34,312 nucleotides of DNA from Candidatus Poribacteria bacterium (GTDB taxonomy: Bacteria; Poribacteria; WGA-4E; WGA-3G): assembly GCA_028818995.1 (NCBI GenBank), contig JAPPMR010000785.1:1-34312 (forward strand), in the 5' to 3' direction. This document shows positions 25,376-33,305 of this stretch, piece by piece; positions within the stretch are counted from its first letter, which is position 1; the number at the start of each line of letters is the position of its first letter. The position numbers were made by a program, and so were the translations under genes. Under the pieces are notes generated by a model. The model was not told the origin of the DNA. It saw only the letters and a program-made list of their open reading frames with translations, and did no database searches.

Positions 25376-26926
25376 ATGAACTATATATTTTTAGGCGGTG
25401 CCGGCGAAGTCGGCGCATCTTGTTTACTTATATCAGTTGCACACCGGCATATCTTGTTTGACTGCGGGATACGCGTCAATCAAACTGGGGCTGACGCACT
25501 GCCTGATATTGAACTACTTAAACAAAACGTGCCAACGCTTGACGCTATCTTCGTCTCACACGCACACGCTGATCATATCGGTGCGCTGCCACTCGCGCAC
25601 GCTGCATTTCCACAAACCCCTATCTATACGACAGAACCGACACAACGCATCTCCGCAATCATGCTCGCGAATGCCGTCCGCCTACAAGAAGGCGAACAGA
25701 ATGAAGATACAATCCCACTTTTCACGCAGGAAACTGTTGATGCAACTATCGCAAAAATGCAAACACTAAATATGAGCGAATGGATTGACTTATGGGACGG
25801 CTGGCGTGTCAAGATGGTGCGTTCTGGACACATACTGGGCGCGGTCAGTATCTTGCTTGAAACACCTGAAGGGACTTATCTATATGGTGGAGACATCTCT
25901 ACTTTTCATCAGAAAACTATTGACGGGCTTGCGCTTGAGGAAATTGCTGGCACACAACCCGATTTTATGTGGAGTGAAGCGACTTATGGAGACGGTAATC
26001 ACCCAGCACGCAGCAGTGAAGAAAAGAAACTTGCTGAGGCTGTCGCGACTGTCGTTGGAAACGGTGGCTCTGTCCTCATACCGAGTTTCGCCCTCGGACG
26101 CGCGCAGGAAATCATTTTGATACTCAGGGATGCAATGATTAGCAAAAACATTCCAGTGTTTCCCGTAGTAACTGACGGGCTTGTTAATTCTATCTGCTCG
26201 GTATATGAAACGCTTACGCCTTATCTGGGGGCAAAACTGCAAAAACACCTTGAAAACTCACAACAGCCTCTATTCTATTATAGAAACTTCCGAAGGGCAA
26301 GAATGGGGGAACAGGAAGCGATTTGTAAAAATGAGACACCCAAATGTATTATTGCAAGCTCCGGTATGCTCACCGGTGGTGCTTCGGTGACTTATGCAAA
26401 AGGGTTGGCTGCTAACGAAAAAAATGCTATCTTTTTGTCGGGGTATCAGGATGCGGAATCACCCGGTAGAAGACTACAGGAACTCGCACAAGGTAATACG
26501 CTCGCTTTTTCTGATGGCACAAATGTGGTTGTTAACTGTCAAGTAGAAAGATTTAAACTTTCTGCCCACAGTGATCAAGGGCAACTGCTTTCCGTCATCA
26601 AACAGGTGAAACCGAAAGCACTCGCGCTCGTTCACGGTGAAGAAAACGCTCTGTCTGCTATGCGGGAAAAGGTAGGAAAAAATTATCATGTAACCTGCCC
26701 TGTCAATGGGCAAATGTTAGATGCCACAGATAAGCCTGAGTGCGTTTCTCCAAAAATACAGGAACAACTTCGGAAAAAGGAAAGGGTAGACTTTGATGTG
26801 GAGATTACAGATACCGGCGTTGTGCTTGATGAGGATATACTCAGTTTAGATCGGTGGAAAGACTTTGCCGACGGGAAGCATACAGCAACGATAAAAGGGG
26901 AGCGACTCATTATTCGGAAAACATAG
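25376..26926 (+). CDS. Beta-CASP metallo-beta-lactamase RNA-processing nuclease
   Basis: This 516-residue protein is a zinc-dependent hydrolase of the CPSF73/RNase J-like superfamily, acting on RNA in characterised members. The metallo-beta-lactamase motifs are HAHADH (62-67), H152 (SGHILGA) and D173 (YGGDIS). The beta-CASP motifs are E201 (EATYGD, motif A), H398 (SAHSD, motif B) and H420 (LVHGE, motif C), plus the conserved ASSGMLTGG (327-335). All expected metal ligands are present. The C-terminal ~85 residues (after 430) are variable. CAGGAAAA upstream supports the start. It is encoded between the iterons and the convergent par operon, 25 bp from the RHH stop, which is unusual company for an RNA nuclease. 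Confidence 0.93.
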   Translation: MNYIFLGGAGEVGASCLLISVAHRHILFDCGIRVNQTGADALPDIELLKQNVPTLDAIFVSHAHADHIGALPLAHAAFPQTPIYTTEPTQRISAIMLANAVRLQEGEQNEDTIPLFTQETVDATIAKMQTLNMSEWIDLWDGWRVKMVRSGHILGAVSILLETPEGTYLYGGDISTFHQKTIDGLALEEIAGTQPDFMWSEATYGDGNHPARSSEEKKLAEAVATVVGNGGSVLIPSFALGRAQEIILILRDAMISKNIPVFPVVTDGLVNSICSVYETLTPYLGAKLQKHLENSQQPLFYYRNFRRARMGEQEAICKNETPKCIIASSGMLTGGASVTYAKGLAANEKNAIFLSGYQDAESPGRRLQELAQGNTLAFSDGTNVVVNCQVERFKLSAHSDQGQLLSVIKQVKPKALALVHGEENALSAMREKVGKNYHVTCPVNGQMLDATDKPECVSPKIQEQLRKKERVDFDVEITDTGVVLDEDILSLDRWKDFADGKHTATIKGERLIIRKT

Positions 26927-26951
26927 CAACTCGTCTATGGAGATTGCATCG

Positions 26952-27239
26952 TTACCCATTTTTCGCAATTGGGGGTTTGCCTTTTTGCTCAAATAGAGCA
27001 TTGAGAGCATCACCTAAAACATCTTGAAGGTTCTTGTCTTCCTCAGCTGCGATAACACGCAATTGACGATGCACCTCCGGCGCAAAATAACCTGAGATGT
27101 TCTTTTTACCAATACGCGATGCTGCAATTTTCTGATTAGCAGGTGCAGATTCGACGGTTTCAGGTGTGTCCGTTTCCTGCTGCTGTTCTTCGTTTTCTTT
27201 GAATACTTGTGCGAGATTCACTTTTTTATCTTTTGACAT
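26952..27239 (-). CDS. Ribbon-helix-helix ParA partner protein
   Basis: This 95-residue protein has a flexible, Glu/Gln-rich N-terminus (~1-40). A C-terminal ribbon-helix-helix-like segment follows (ISGYFAPEVHRQLRVIAAEE, then DKNLQDVLGDALNALFE). Small RHH proteins downstream of parA act as centromere-binding partners and autoregulators (ParG- or Omega-like). A strong AGGAGG precedes the ATG, which begins 9 nt past the parA stop, so the two genes form an operon. It could instead be an antitoxin-type RHH, but no toxin gene is adjacent. Confidence 0.75.
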   Translation of the reverse strand: MSKDKKVNLAQVFKENEEQQQETDTPETVESAPANQKIAASRIGKKNISGYFAPEVHRQLRVIAAEEDKNLQDVLGDALNALFEQKGKPPIAKNG

Positions 27240-27248
27240 ACTAACCTC

Positions 27249-27869
27249 CTATACGTCCAATTCGCTTGCCAAATATGTGTAGAATGCTTTTACCTCATCT
27301 GATGCTTTACCACTGGGTTCAAATTCCTGTACTGTGAGCCCCGCGTTGTAAGCGTGTACAAAAGCGATACGGTGTCCGAACCCACATGGCGCACACGGCA
27401 CGTTGTAGATACTAACTGCTTCTTCGGCTTGTTTCGTTAGGTCGCCGCGAGAAGGAATGCTGTTGAAAACGATACGAGCCGGCACTTTTGCCAGACGGAC
27501 GACATCTATTGTTGAACCAATTGCCTGTAAATCTATGAGTGCGGGTTTACACGGGATCACTGCCATGTCTGCAGCACGTGCTGCATCTAATGCGGATGCC
27601 TCAGTATGTGGGGCTGTGTCCAAAATGGCGAGTGTCGCACCATTCTCCGCTGCAAGTTGCAATATCTTTGGTAATCGTTCAGAGTGTGTAGAGATCACCG
27701 CTGGGGTGTCCTCTTTACGATTATCTCCCCATTTTGCAGCACTGGTTTGCGGGTCGAGATCAATCAGTGCTGTTGTATGTCCAGCGTTTTCCGCTGCGAT
27801 AGCAAGATTCGTCGCGATAGTAGTTTTTCCCGTCCCACCTTTGCGAGATAAGATAGCAACTGTTTTCAT
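27249..27869 (-). CDS. parA: ParA-family partition ATPase
   Basis: This 206-residue protein has a deviant Walker A motif KGGTGKTT (10-17), the A' motif LIDLDPQ (D37, D39) and a Walker B segment LAILDTAP (~81-88). The length and lack of an N-terminal helix-turn-helix fit the small type Ib ParA class, which pairs with an RHH partner such as the gene just downstream. ParA ATPases position plasmids by nucleoid-bound gradients. GGAGGG precedes the ATG. Two TTACATGTAA palindromes lie 48-82 bp upstream and may be the operator or centromere bound by the RHH protein. Confidence 0.93.
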   Translation of the reverse strand: MKTVAILSRKGGTGKTTIATNLAIAAENAGHTTALIDLDPQTSAAKWGDNRKEDTPAVISTHSERLPKILQLAAENGATLAILDTAPHTEASALDAARAADMAVIPCKPALIDLQAIGSTIDVVRLAKVPARIVFNSIPSRGDLTKQAEEAVSIYNVPCAPCGFGHRIAFVHAYNAGLTVQEFEPSGKASDEVKAFYTYLASELDV

Positions 27870-27916
27870 TCGTCCCTCCAGTTCACAGGTAAGATACGCT
27901 TATTTGTAGGACAAAG

Positions 27917-27951
27917 TTACATGTAATTTTGTAAGGTGAATTTACATGTAA
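27917..27951. promoter_or_regulatory. Paired TTACATGTAA palindromes upstream of parA
   Basis: Perfect palindromes occupy 27917-27926 and 27942-27951, 25 bp apart. RHH partners of ParA bind short repeats in this position, so a parS/operator role is inferred. They overlap the 3' end of the small gene at 27917-28033. Confidence 0.5.
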
Positions 27952-28033
27952 ACATTGCTTCCATGAAAAGTCCGACAGTCAAGGCAACAATTGCTAACAC
28001 ATATATGGATGTTATGATTCTTTTTTTCTTCAT
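27917..28033 (-). CDS. Small 38-residue membrane peptide
   Basis: The frame starts at ATG 28033 after a strong AAAGGAG with 6-nt spacing and encodes MKKKRIITSI followed by a hydrophobic stretch (YVLAIVALTVGLF). A single membrane segment with a basic N-terminus is predicted by eye. It lies between parA and paralogue 3, reading away from paralogue 3's 3' end. I recognise no family. The good start site is the main support. Confidence 0.45.
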   Translation of the reverse strand: MKKKRIITSIYVLAIVALTVGLFMEAMFTCKFTLQNYM

Positions 28034-28082
28034 GCCAATCTCCTTTATCAATATCTGCTGCAAATTGGGGATATAGTAGCGG

Positions 28083-31000
28083 CTACGGAAGTGCGTAGAC
28101 ACCCCGCCGCACCCTGATAATCTTACCTTCATCTAAAAGCCGCTTCAGCTCATTTCCGATCGCCTGAGGGCTGGCATCAATCGCTGAGACGAGTGATGAT
28201 GTTGTTTTCTCACGGCTGGAGGAGAGAAGAAAAAGGATCTGCTCTCGAAAAGTAACGCGAGGAATGTTGCCGCCCCGCAGCTTCTGCAACATACGGTTTG
28301 CTTGCCTTGAGGAGCATCCTAAAATACGTTCTACTTCTTCTCTACTGGATTCGGCTGTTAGGTTTTCACTCTCCGTCTCAAAACGTTCGCGTGTGCGTAT
28401 TGTTTCCTCAAGTTTATGTAACCCACCAGCGATTTCAAAGTCTTCCCAATCAAAAAGAGATGTTTCCGGTCTATCAGTAATGTTGGGTATTTCGAAGTTG
28501 TTGAGCAGCATCACCGTCTTACCGCTACTGCTGTTTAGTCCTGCCCATCCGACAATCTGTGTGAGTATCCCCACCACGTTTTGATCATAAACCTTTTGTA
28601 TCCGTTCGTCTTTATAGTTGTCATTCCATACATCTGCTTCGTAATTAAGCGGTTTTTCGTCATTTCCAAACAGCATTTGTGCATGGTGCCAAATTGCGTG
28701 TTGATGCCAATATGGTGTGCCGACAATCCATAAGACCTTTGCTGTTTCAATGTTTTTCTCTATCTTGGGTAACGCTTTAAAATTCGCTACGAAACAGACG
28801 TTCTGCATTGCTGCCAGGTCCGCCAATTTATTCTTAATTGAACCATTTGTGACAATTGCGTGTTTTATGCTTGGGTCCCTGTTAATTTCTGCATGGATAC
28901 CTAAAAAATAACGTTCGCCTAATTTAGACAATTCCCCAATGCGTGAGTTGTTATTGTAGTTTAGATATGGACGTAGCGAGTTGTTACTCGTGCGGAGCTG
29001 AAAGACCTTGTTACCCGACACCCATGCTGTCGGTTCAATACGAATGACATCCATTTCCTCATCCGGGAACGCCCTGTGAAGCTGCGGATCAGAAAGGAAT
29101 GTTGATATTAACAAAAGACGTTTGACATTTGGATGCAGCTTAGGCGGCATCCAAAACGTCAAAAATTCATCGTTTAACCGCATAGGCGCATCAACATTTC
29201 GCGGGTAATGCGCAAAGAAACGCTGCAACTGATGCCAATACGTCCAATCCGGATTCGGACAGACGGTGGGTAATAATTCTATTTTTTCTAAGGTTTCTGT
29301 GTTGTCGATAGCGTAACGTGCTAATTCCGTTTTTGTTTTGGTGTCCACAATTCTATGTGCCACAATTTTGCCTTGTACATTAATGTAACACATTTGCTGA
29401 ATAATCTCATCTGCGTGTTGTTGGAACGCTTCCACCACAGCACGAATCTGACCAATAGGATTATTATAAGGTTTGCGTTGCGTTTCAAGGGCGTTCATTA
29501 GTGCCACGGCAAAGTTGCCCAAAGCGCTTCCTTGCCAGTTGACGCTCCATTCCTCTATGACTTTTTTTGGAATCAGACATTCAAAAAATAGGTTTTCTAT
29601 TTCTGTTTTACGTTCATCAATGATACAGATACGTTCCGGTTCATTTGTGGATCCCAATATTTGTTGGACCAAGTGTGTGTGTCGTGGATCCAGAAACAGT
29701 TTCCCGACTGGTGTTATCTGTGCGTTTGCGCGTTGTAATGTGAGCGGTTGTGAAAGATAGCCTCGTTCTTGGCATGCAGTATAAACGGGACACTGTAGAC
29801 AGATAATCTTTCTCGGATTTCCACCTTTTTCCTGAACAGCACGAAATCGCTCAGGGTCCTCACACACATTACCATGTTGAAAAGGGTTTGCCATGCGGAT
29901 ATCCATCGGTATATCTTTTACCTGATCCCACCGGTATATTATTGACCGCCAACGTGCAACAGAAGTTAGTTTTTTTGATCGGTATCGTTCTTCTGTTGCA
30001 TCTGCTATTCTTCGACTGGGTATATTTAAGCAGGTGGGGCAATTGTGCAAAAGGTGCGTTTCTGTTTGGGTGTTCGTCAATATGCCTACTTCGGAAGTGG
30101 TGATTGCAAGAATCCGTGTCCCGCGCTTCAAGATATCTTGTAGCTGCGCTGAATGTTCTTTTGCTGTTTTATATACCTTTGGTGTTGTCTGCTGTTTGTG
30201 AAGTTTCGGCGGGGAACGTTTTATTGCCAACGGACTTAGAGTGCCATCCCGAATGGCGTTAACTTTTTCATTCACTGGCAATCCAGCATCAAGTGTTGGT
30301 GCCGAAATGCCTGTGTCGTTCCATATATCTGTTATCGGCACGGCTCTTGTAGGTAACTCGGTATTTGGTGTAGCCGCGCGAACCCATACAATGTTTTTGT
30401 CTTCCCACAGCGACGCGTCCACATCCTTATGCGTCCAGTAGTGAAAACCGTTTGCTTCTTGGTCATAAGTAAAACCGCGTTTCAAAAATGCTTTTTTCGC
30501 GAGATCAAGATTATCTGATCCGAGAGATGGTAAAATAACATTTTCAGTTTTTGTAACGTCTTTTGGTAACTTTTCTTGAGATGATTCAGATTCGTGAAGT
30601 GTAGCACGGAGGTTATTGATAGGTGCAAAAAGTACCTCTTTGATAATGACAGGCGGATCTAACAGGTTACCGAACAGAATCTCATACCGCATATCCCAGC
30701 GGCTGTACCCTTTGTCCCCATGTATTTTTAGGTAGATGTCACGGTGGGCTGTGGGTGTCTGCTTATAGATGAAAAATTTCGCTTCATCGGTGTTTGGATG
30801 CAGGTAATTCTGGATTCGGCAAGAGAACCGCAGTCCACCGGATTTTGTGACCGTCAACAATGGGGTTGCGGTTATGTTTAGGAGTGCTTCAATACACGTA
30901 GCAACTGCTTCCGGGGCAGCACAGATCGCTTGATATGTAAATTCGAGGTCGTGCCATTGCGCATCATCTCGTTCGGAGGGGACACCGGTATATATCTGTA

Positions 31001-31307
31001 TTCCCCATGAGGCGTGCCACTGTTTCAATCGCCAGTTTTGAGCAGTTTGCCGTTTCAAGAACCTGTCCCCGCCAAGATCGCGTGGGCCTTGGTCGTTTTC
31101 AGGTGCGTGTCCTATCGGCATAAAGGAGATTTCTGCATTTTCAAGTGCATCCAGTGTCATCGGATTGCTGCGCACACAATGCACCTTGATATGATAGGGA
31201 AAACTTTTATACAACGCAGGTGTAATCACTGTTTTGCGTTGGCGAAGTATGTCTTTTTCTGCATACCGTTTGTGACAACGTTCAAAAACATCTTCTAAAA
31301 CGTTCAT
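28083..31307 (-). CDS. Large paralogue 3: putative degenerate Fe-S helicase-like protein
   Basis: This 1074-residue protein is the third copy of the family. It keeps WGIQIYTG, WHDLEFTY and TKSGGLRFSCR. The Cys cluster lies near residue 482 (NVC ... IICLQCPVYTACQERGYLSQ), where the second Cys of the other copies is Phe (ERF), leaving four Cys. IIDE is kept (RICIIDER, ~562), as are LLLISTFLS, QIVGWAGL and the C-terminal winged helix (ILGCSSRQANRMLQKLRGG). About 50 residues are missing between ELARYAI and LLPTVCPNP relative to the others. The P-loop region (AITTSEVGIL) lacks GKT/S. I start at ATG 31307, which aligns with paralogue 2. The longer frame to 31442 translates a REP-like repeat (GRDSEIAP), so it is spurious. 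Confidence 0.85.
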   Translation of the reverse strand: MNVLEDVFERCHKRYAEKDILRQRKTVITPALYKSFPYHIKVHCVRSNPMTLDALENAEISFMPIGHAPENDQGPRDLGGDRFLKRQTAQNWRLKQWHASWGIQIYTGVPSERDDAQWHDLEFTYQAICAAPEAVATCIEALLNITATPLLTVTKSGGLRFSCRIQNYLHPNTDEAKFFIYKQTPTAHRDIYLKIHGDKGYSRWDMRYEILFGNLLDPPVIIKEVLFAPINNLRATLHESESSQEKLPKDVTKTENVILPSLGSDNLDLAKKAFLKRGFTYDQEANGFHYWTHKDVDASLWEDKNIVWVRAATPNTELPTRAVPITDIWNDTGISAPTLDAGLPVNEKVNAIRDGTLSPLAIKRSPPKLHKQQTTPKVYKTAKEHSAQLQDILKRGTRILAITTSEVGILTNTQTETHLLHNCPTCLNIPSRRIADATEERYRSKKLTSVARWRSIIYRWDQVKDIPMDIRMANPFQHGNVCEDPERFRAVQEKGGNPRKIICLQCPVYTACQERGYLSQPLTLQRANAQITPVGKLFLDPRHTHLVQQILGSTNEPERICIIDERKTEIENLFFECLIPKKVIEEWSVNWQGSALGNFAVALMNALETQRKPYNNPIGQIRAVVEAFQQHADEIIQQMCYINVQGKIVAHRIVDTKTKTELARYAIDNTETLEKIELLPTVCPNPDWTYWHQLQRFFAHYPRNVDAPMRLNDEFLTFWMPPKLHPNVKRLLLISTFLSDPQLHRAFPDEEMDVIRIEPTAWVSGNKVFQLRTSNNSLRPYLNYNNNSRIGELSKLGERYFLGIHAEINRDPSIKHAIVTNGSIKNKLADLAAMQNVCFVANFKALPKIEKNIETAKVLWIVGTPYWHQHAIWHHAQMLFGNDEKPLNYEADVWNDNYKDERIQKVYDQNVVGILTQIVGWAGLNSSSGKTVMLLNNFEIPNITDRPETSLFDWEDFEIAGGLHKLEETIRTRERFETESENLTAESSREEVERILGCSSRQANRMLQKLRGGNIPRVTFREQILFLLSSSREKTTSSLVSAIDASPQAIGNELKRLLDEGKIIRVRRGVYALP

Positions 31308-31354
31308 TATGGCGCGTCCTAACAATTGGTAAAAGATAGGTGCGAGTTTAACTT

Positions 31355-31390
31355 CTCTTGTAGGAGCGATCTCCGAATCGCGACCTACAA
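31355..31390. repeat. REP-like repeat, gtaggagcgatctccgaatc family
   Basis: A single copy, cttgtaggagcgatctccga followed by atcgcgacctac, lies just upstream of paralogue 3. It is the same family as 12187, 32034 and 32506. Confidence 0.75.
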
Positions 31391-31431
31391 TAATATGTTG
31401 ACAAACCACTAATACGAACGAGGCTTCCATA

Positions 31432-31581
31432 TTAGCTGTCAATGCACTTCGACACGGTAAAGGTATCTAAGATCGTATCGCAAACGACACCGGCAAACAT
31501 TATGACTACGAAATGAAAGATAATACCTAAACTGGTGAGTGAGACATTTGCTAAAAAATCGAGCATCTTTGCCCAGAACAT
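31432..31581 (-). CDS. Small 49-residue membrane peptide
   Basis: The frame from ATG 31581 has CGGAGA seven nt upstream and encodes MFWAKMLDFLANVSL followed by a hydrophobic stretch (SLGIIFHFVVIMFAGVV), ending CIDS. One membrane helix is likely at residues ~16-34. It precedes paralogue 3 on the same strand by 124 bp, with a REP-like repeat in between. No family recognised. Confidence 0.4.
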   Translation of the reverse strand: MFWAKMLDFLANVSLTSLGIIFHFVVIMFAGVVCDTILDTFTVSKCIDS

Positions 31582-31629
31582 AGGACATCTCCGTTGTGAA
31601 GTATAAGTTGAGAGTTATAGTAGAATCCG

Positions 31630-31790
31630 AAAATATGTTTACACGCCGAGATGGGATTTCACATAACCCCTTTGTTTTCACATAACCCCTTTGTAGGGGC
31701 TGGGTAACCCAGCCCTACAAATATGTTTACACGCCGAGATGGGATTTCACATAACCCCTTTGTAGGGGCTGGGTAACCCAGCCCCTACGA
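31630..31790. repeat. Duplicated gtaggggctgggtaacccag unit
   Basis: Two copies of a ~70-bp unit run aatatgtttacacgccgaga, tgggatttcacataacccct, then the hairpin GTAGGGGCTGGGT/ACCCAGCCCCTAC. A third partial copy (ttttcacataacccctttg) sits between them. From 31790 to 32033 I see only short hairpin-like pieces such as tttagcgtctccgcgcagga, which recurs in altered form near 32597. Confidence 0.8.
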
Positions 31791-32033
31791 TACCTGCCGC
31801 ATGTGCAAATAATTACGGATTTTACTATAATGCGCGGGTTTAGCGTCTCCGCGCAGGACGTGAAACGTTTTTTGTTGTGGATATTTCTACACGCCTCCAC
31901 GGGGCGAGGTCTAAAGGTCTAATTATCCGAGCCAGATAAGTAGGCAGATAATGTTTGAAGGGTGAGGACTTATTACCTGCCTACGATGTTATGTCCGCTA
32001 AGATTTCTGTTTCAGAATGCCGATTTTGATTCT

Positions 32034-32106
32034 CTTCTGTAGGAGCGACCTCCTGGTCGCGACCGTCCGTAATATGTCGCGAGCTGGAGCTCGCTCCTAC
32101 AGAAGA
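32034..32106. repeat. Inverted pair of REP-like repeats
   Basis: TCTTCTGTAGGAGCGA (32034-32049) and its exact reverse complement (32091-32106) enclose two inner hairpins (cctcctggtcgcgacc and tcgcgagctggagctcg). This is a complete clamp of two REP units of the gtaggagcga family. Confidence 0.85.
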
Positions 32107-32123
32107 GGGTATTGCATTATGAA

Positions 32124-32423
32124 TCAATCATTACAAGGCGGGCACTGCATTTCTATCAGATCGTTTGCTATCTGTTTTCGAACCGTTGCGTCCTTCTCGA
32201 AATGGACACACAACGCATTCACAAACAAACGGCTCACACAAGCCCACTTTGCGTGAGCACTGATAGTGCTTTTAAGGGTCCCTGTCTGTCCAATATAAAG
32301 TGGGTCGCACAATCCGTCCTCCGCTCTTGTGAAAATATAAACTGCCTCACCATCCGGTAAATCCGTCCCAATCGGATAAAGTGTAAATGGGTAAAAATAA
32401 CCTGAAACGCCAGCAAAGAACAT
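32124..32423 (-). CDS. Small GIY-YIG domain protein (intact)
   Basis: From ATG 32423 this is a 99-residue protein: MFFAGVSGYFYPF, then AVYIFTRAEDG ... PLYIGQTGTLKSTI (GIY-YIG-like core), AHAKW, and a C-terminus RKQIANDLIEMQ plus CPPCND. The distance from VYIF to LYIG and the final Asn-Asp-Leu-Ile segment with CN fit a minimal GIY-YIG nuclease fold. Its damaged paralogue is at 14103-14369. The frame runs upstream to 32534, but those codons translate a lysine-rich repeat and a REP unit (GDRSYRKG), so I exclude them. No strong ribosome binding site is seen, so the start is uncertain. Confidence 0.6.
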   Translation of the reverse strand: MFFAGVSGYFYPFTLYPIGTDLPDGEAVYIFTRAEDGLCDPLYIGQTGTLKSTISAHAKWACVSRLFVNALCVHFEKDATVRKQIANDLIEMQCPPCND

Positions 32424-32505
32424 CTTTTTGGTTTTTCGTTTTTCGCATTTTTGATTACCCACTTTCTTTTCTCTTCTCCCCTTTTTCTTTTCTCTTCTCC
32501 CCTTT

Positions 32506-32585
32506 CTGTAGGAGCGATCTCCGAATCGCGACACGTTCGCAGTTTATTTCGTAGGTCGGGTAGAGCGAAGCTACACCCGACATGA
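32506..32585. repeat. REP-like unit and half of the gtcgggtagagcgaag repeat
   Basis: ctgtaggagcgatctccgaa with its atcgcgac tail is followed by gtaggtcgggtagagcgaag ctacacccgac, a single hairpin form of the repeat at 6247, 7875 and 8233. Confidence 0.75.
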
Positions 32586-32632
32586 ATGCAGGAGATTTAA
32601 CGTCTCTCCCGCAGGACGCTGCTTTTACCAAA

Positions 32633-33298
32633 CTATTCGGTTTCAGCGTCTTTGTCTTTCAAAATACCGATATACAGAAGCGCAGCAAGCAGAGCGCCTA
32701 TAAATGGACCAACAAAATAAAGCCAGATGTTACCCCACTGGGCATGTTCAGCACCGGCTGCGATAGCAGGTCCCAACGTTCGTGCAGGATTGAGGGACGC
32801 ACGTGTCAGCGGTCCACCCATCAGGATGCAAAACACTAAAGTTAATCCGATGGCAAGTCCTGCAAAGTTCCCCGCTTTTCCGCTCACAGCAGTATTGAAA
32901 ATCGTATTGACGAGAAAAAATGTGAGTATGATTTCAACTATCAGTCCATTTAACGGCGTCACATTCGTGGCTAAAATAGTTACCCCCAAATCACCGTTTA
33001 CCGGTAACACACCTTTGAGAACATACGCCCCCAAAATACCACCTGCAAACTGCACAATCCAATATCCTATGGCTGCACCAAACCGAATTTCACCTGCTAC
33101 CAAGAGTCCGAACGTTACAGCAGGGTTGATGTGTGTGCCTGAGATATGTTGATATGCATACGCAAACGCCACAATAACCAACCCGTGGGCAAGTGCAACA
33201 CCGACTAAATTTGCTTGATTGATTGCCAACGCACCCGCACCGATAAAGATTAACGCGAAGGTACCGATAAATTCGACGACTAAATTCCGTATATTCAT
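32633..33298 (-). CDS. MIP-family channel (aquaporin)
   Basis: This 221-residue membrane channel has six predicted helices and two NPA boxes, HINPAVTFG (58-60) and SLNPARTLGPA (170-172). By alignment to AqpZ the aromatic/arginine filter positions read H38, I158, A167 and R173, rather than the F/H/T/R of water-specific AqpZ. H-I-A-R is the arrangement of some plant tonoplast proteins (TIP3/TIP4), so solutes beyond water are possible. The ATG at 33298 has AAGG close upstream and starts 7 nt after the stop of the small winged-helix-like gene, implying one operon. The longer frame to 33322 overlaps that gene and lacks support. Confidence 0.94.
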   Translation of the reverse strand: MNIRNLVVEFIGTFALIFIGAGALAINQANLVGVALAHGLVIVAFAYAYQHISGTHINPAVTFGLLVAGEIRFGAAIGYWIVQFAGGILGAYVLKGVLPVNGDLGVTILATNVTPLNGLIVEIILTFFLVNTIFNTAVSGKAGNFAGLAIGLTLVFCILMGGPLTRASLNPARTLGPAIAAGAEHAQWGNIWLYFVGPFIGALLAALLYIGILKDKDAETE

Positions 33299-33305
33299 AA
33301 TAACC

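Noticed and set aside
31308..31442. N-terminal extension of paralogue 3
   Set aside because: It translates a REP-like repeat, and the paralogue alignment begins at the ATG at 31307.
32424..32534. N-terminal extension of the small GIY-YIG protein
   Set aside because: It translates a REP unit and a duplicated lysine-rich low-complexity stretch absent from the paralogue.
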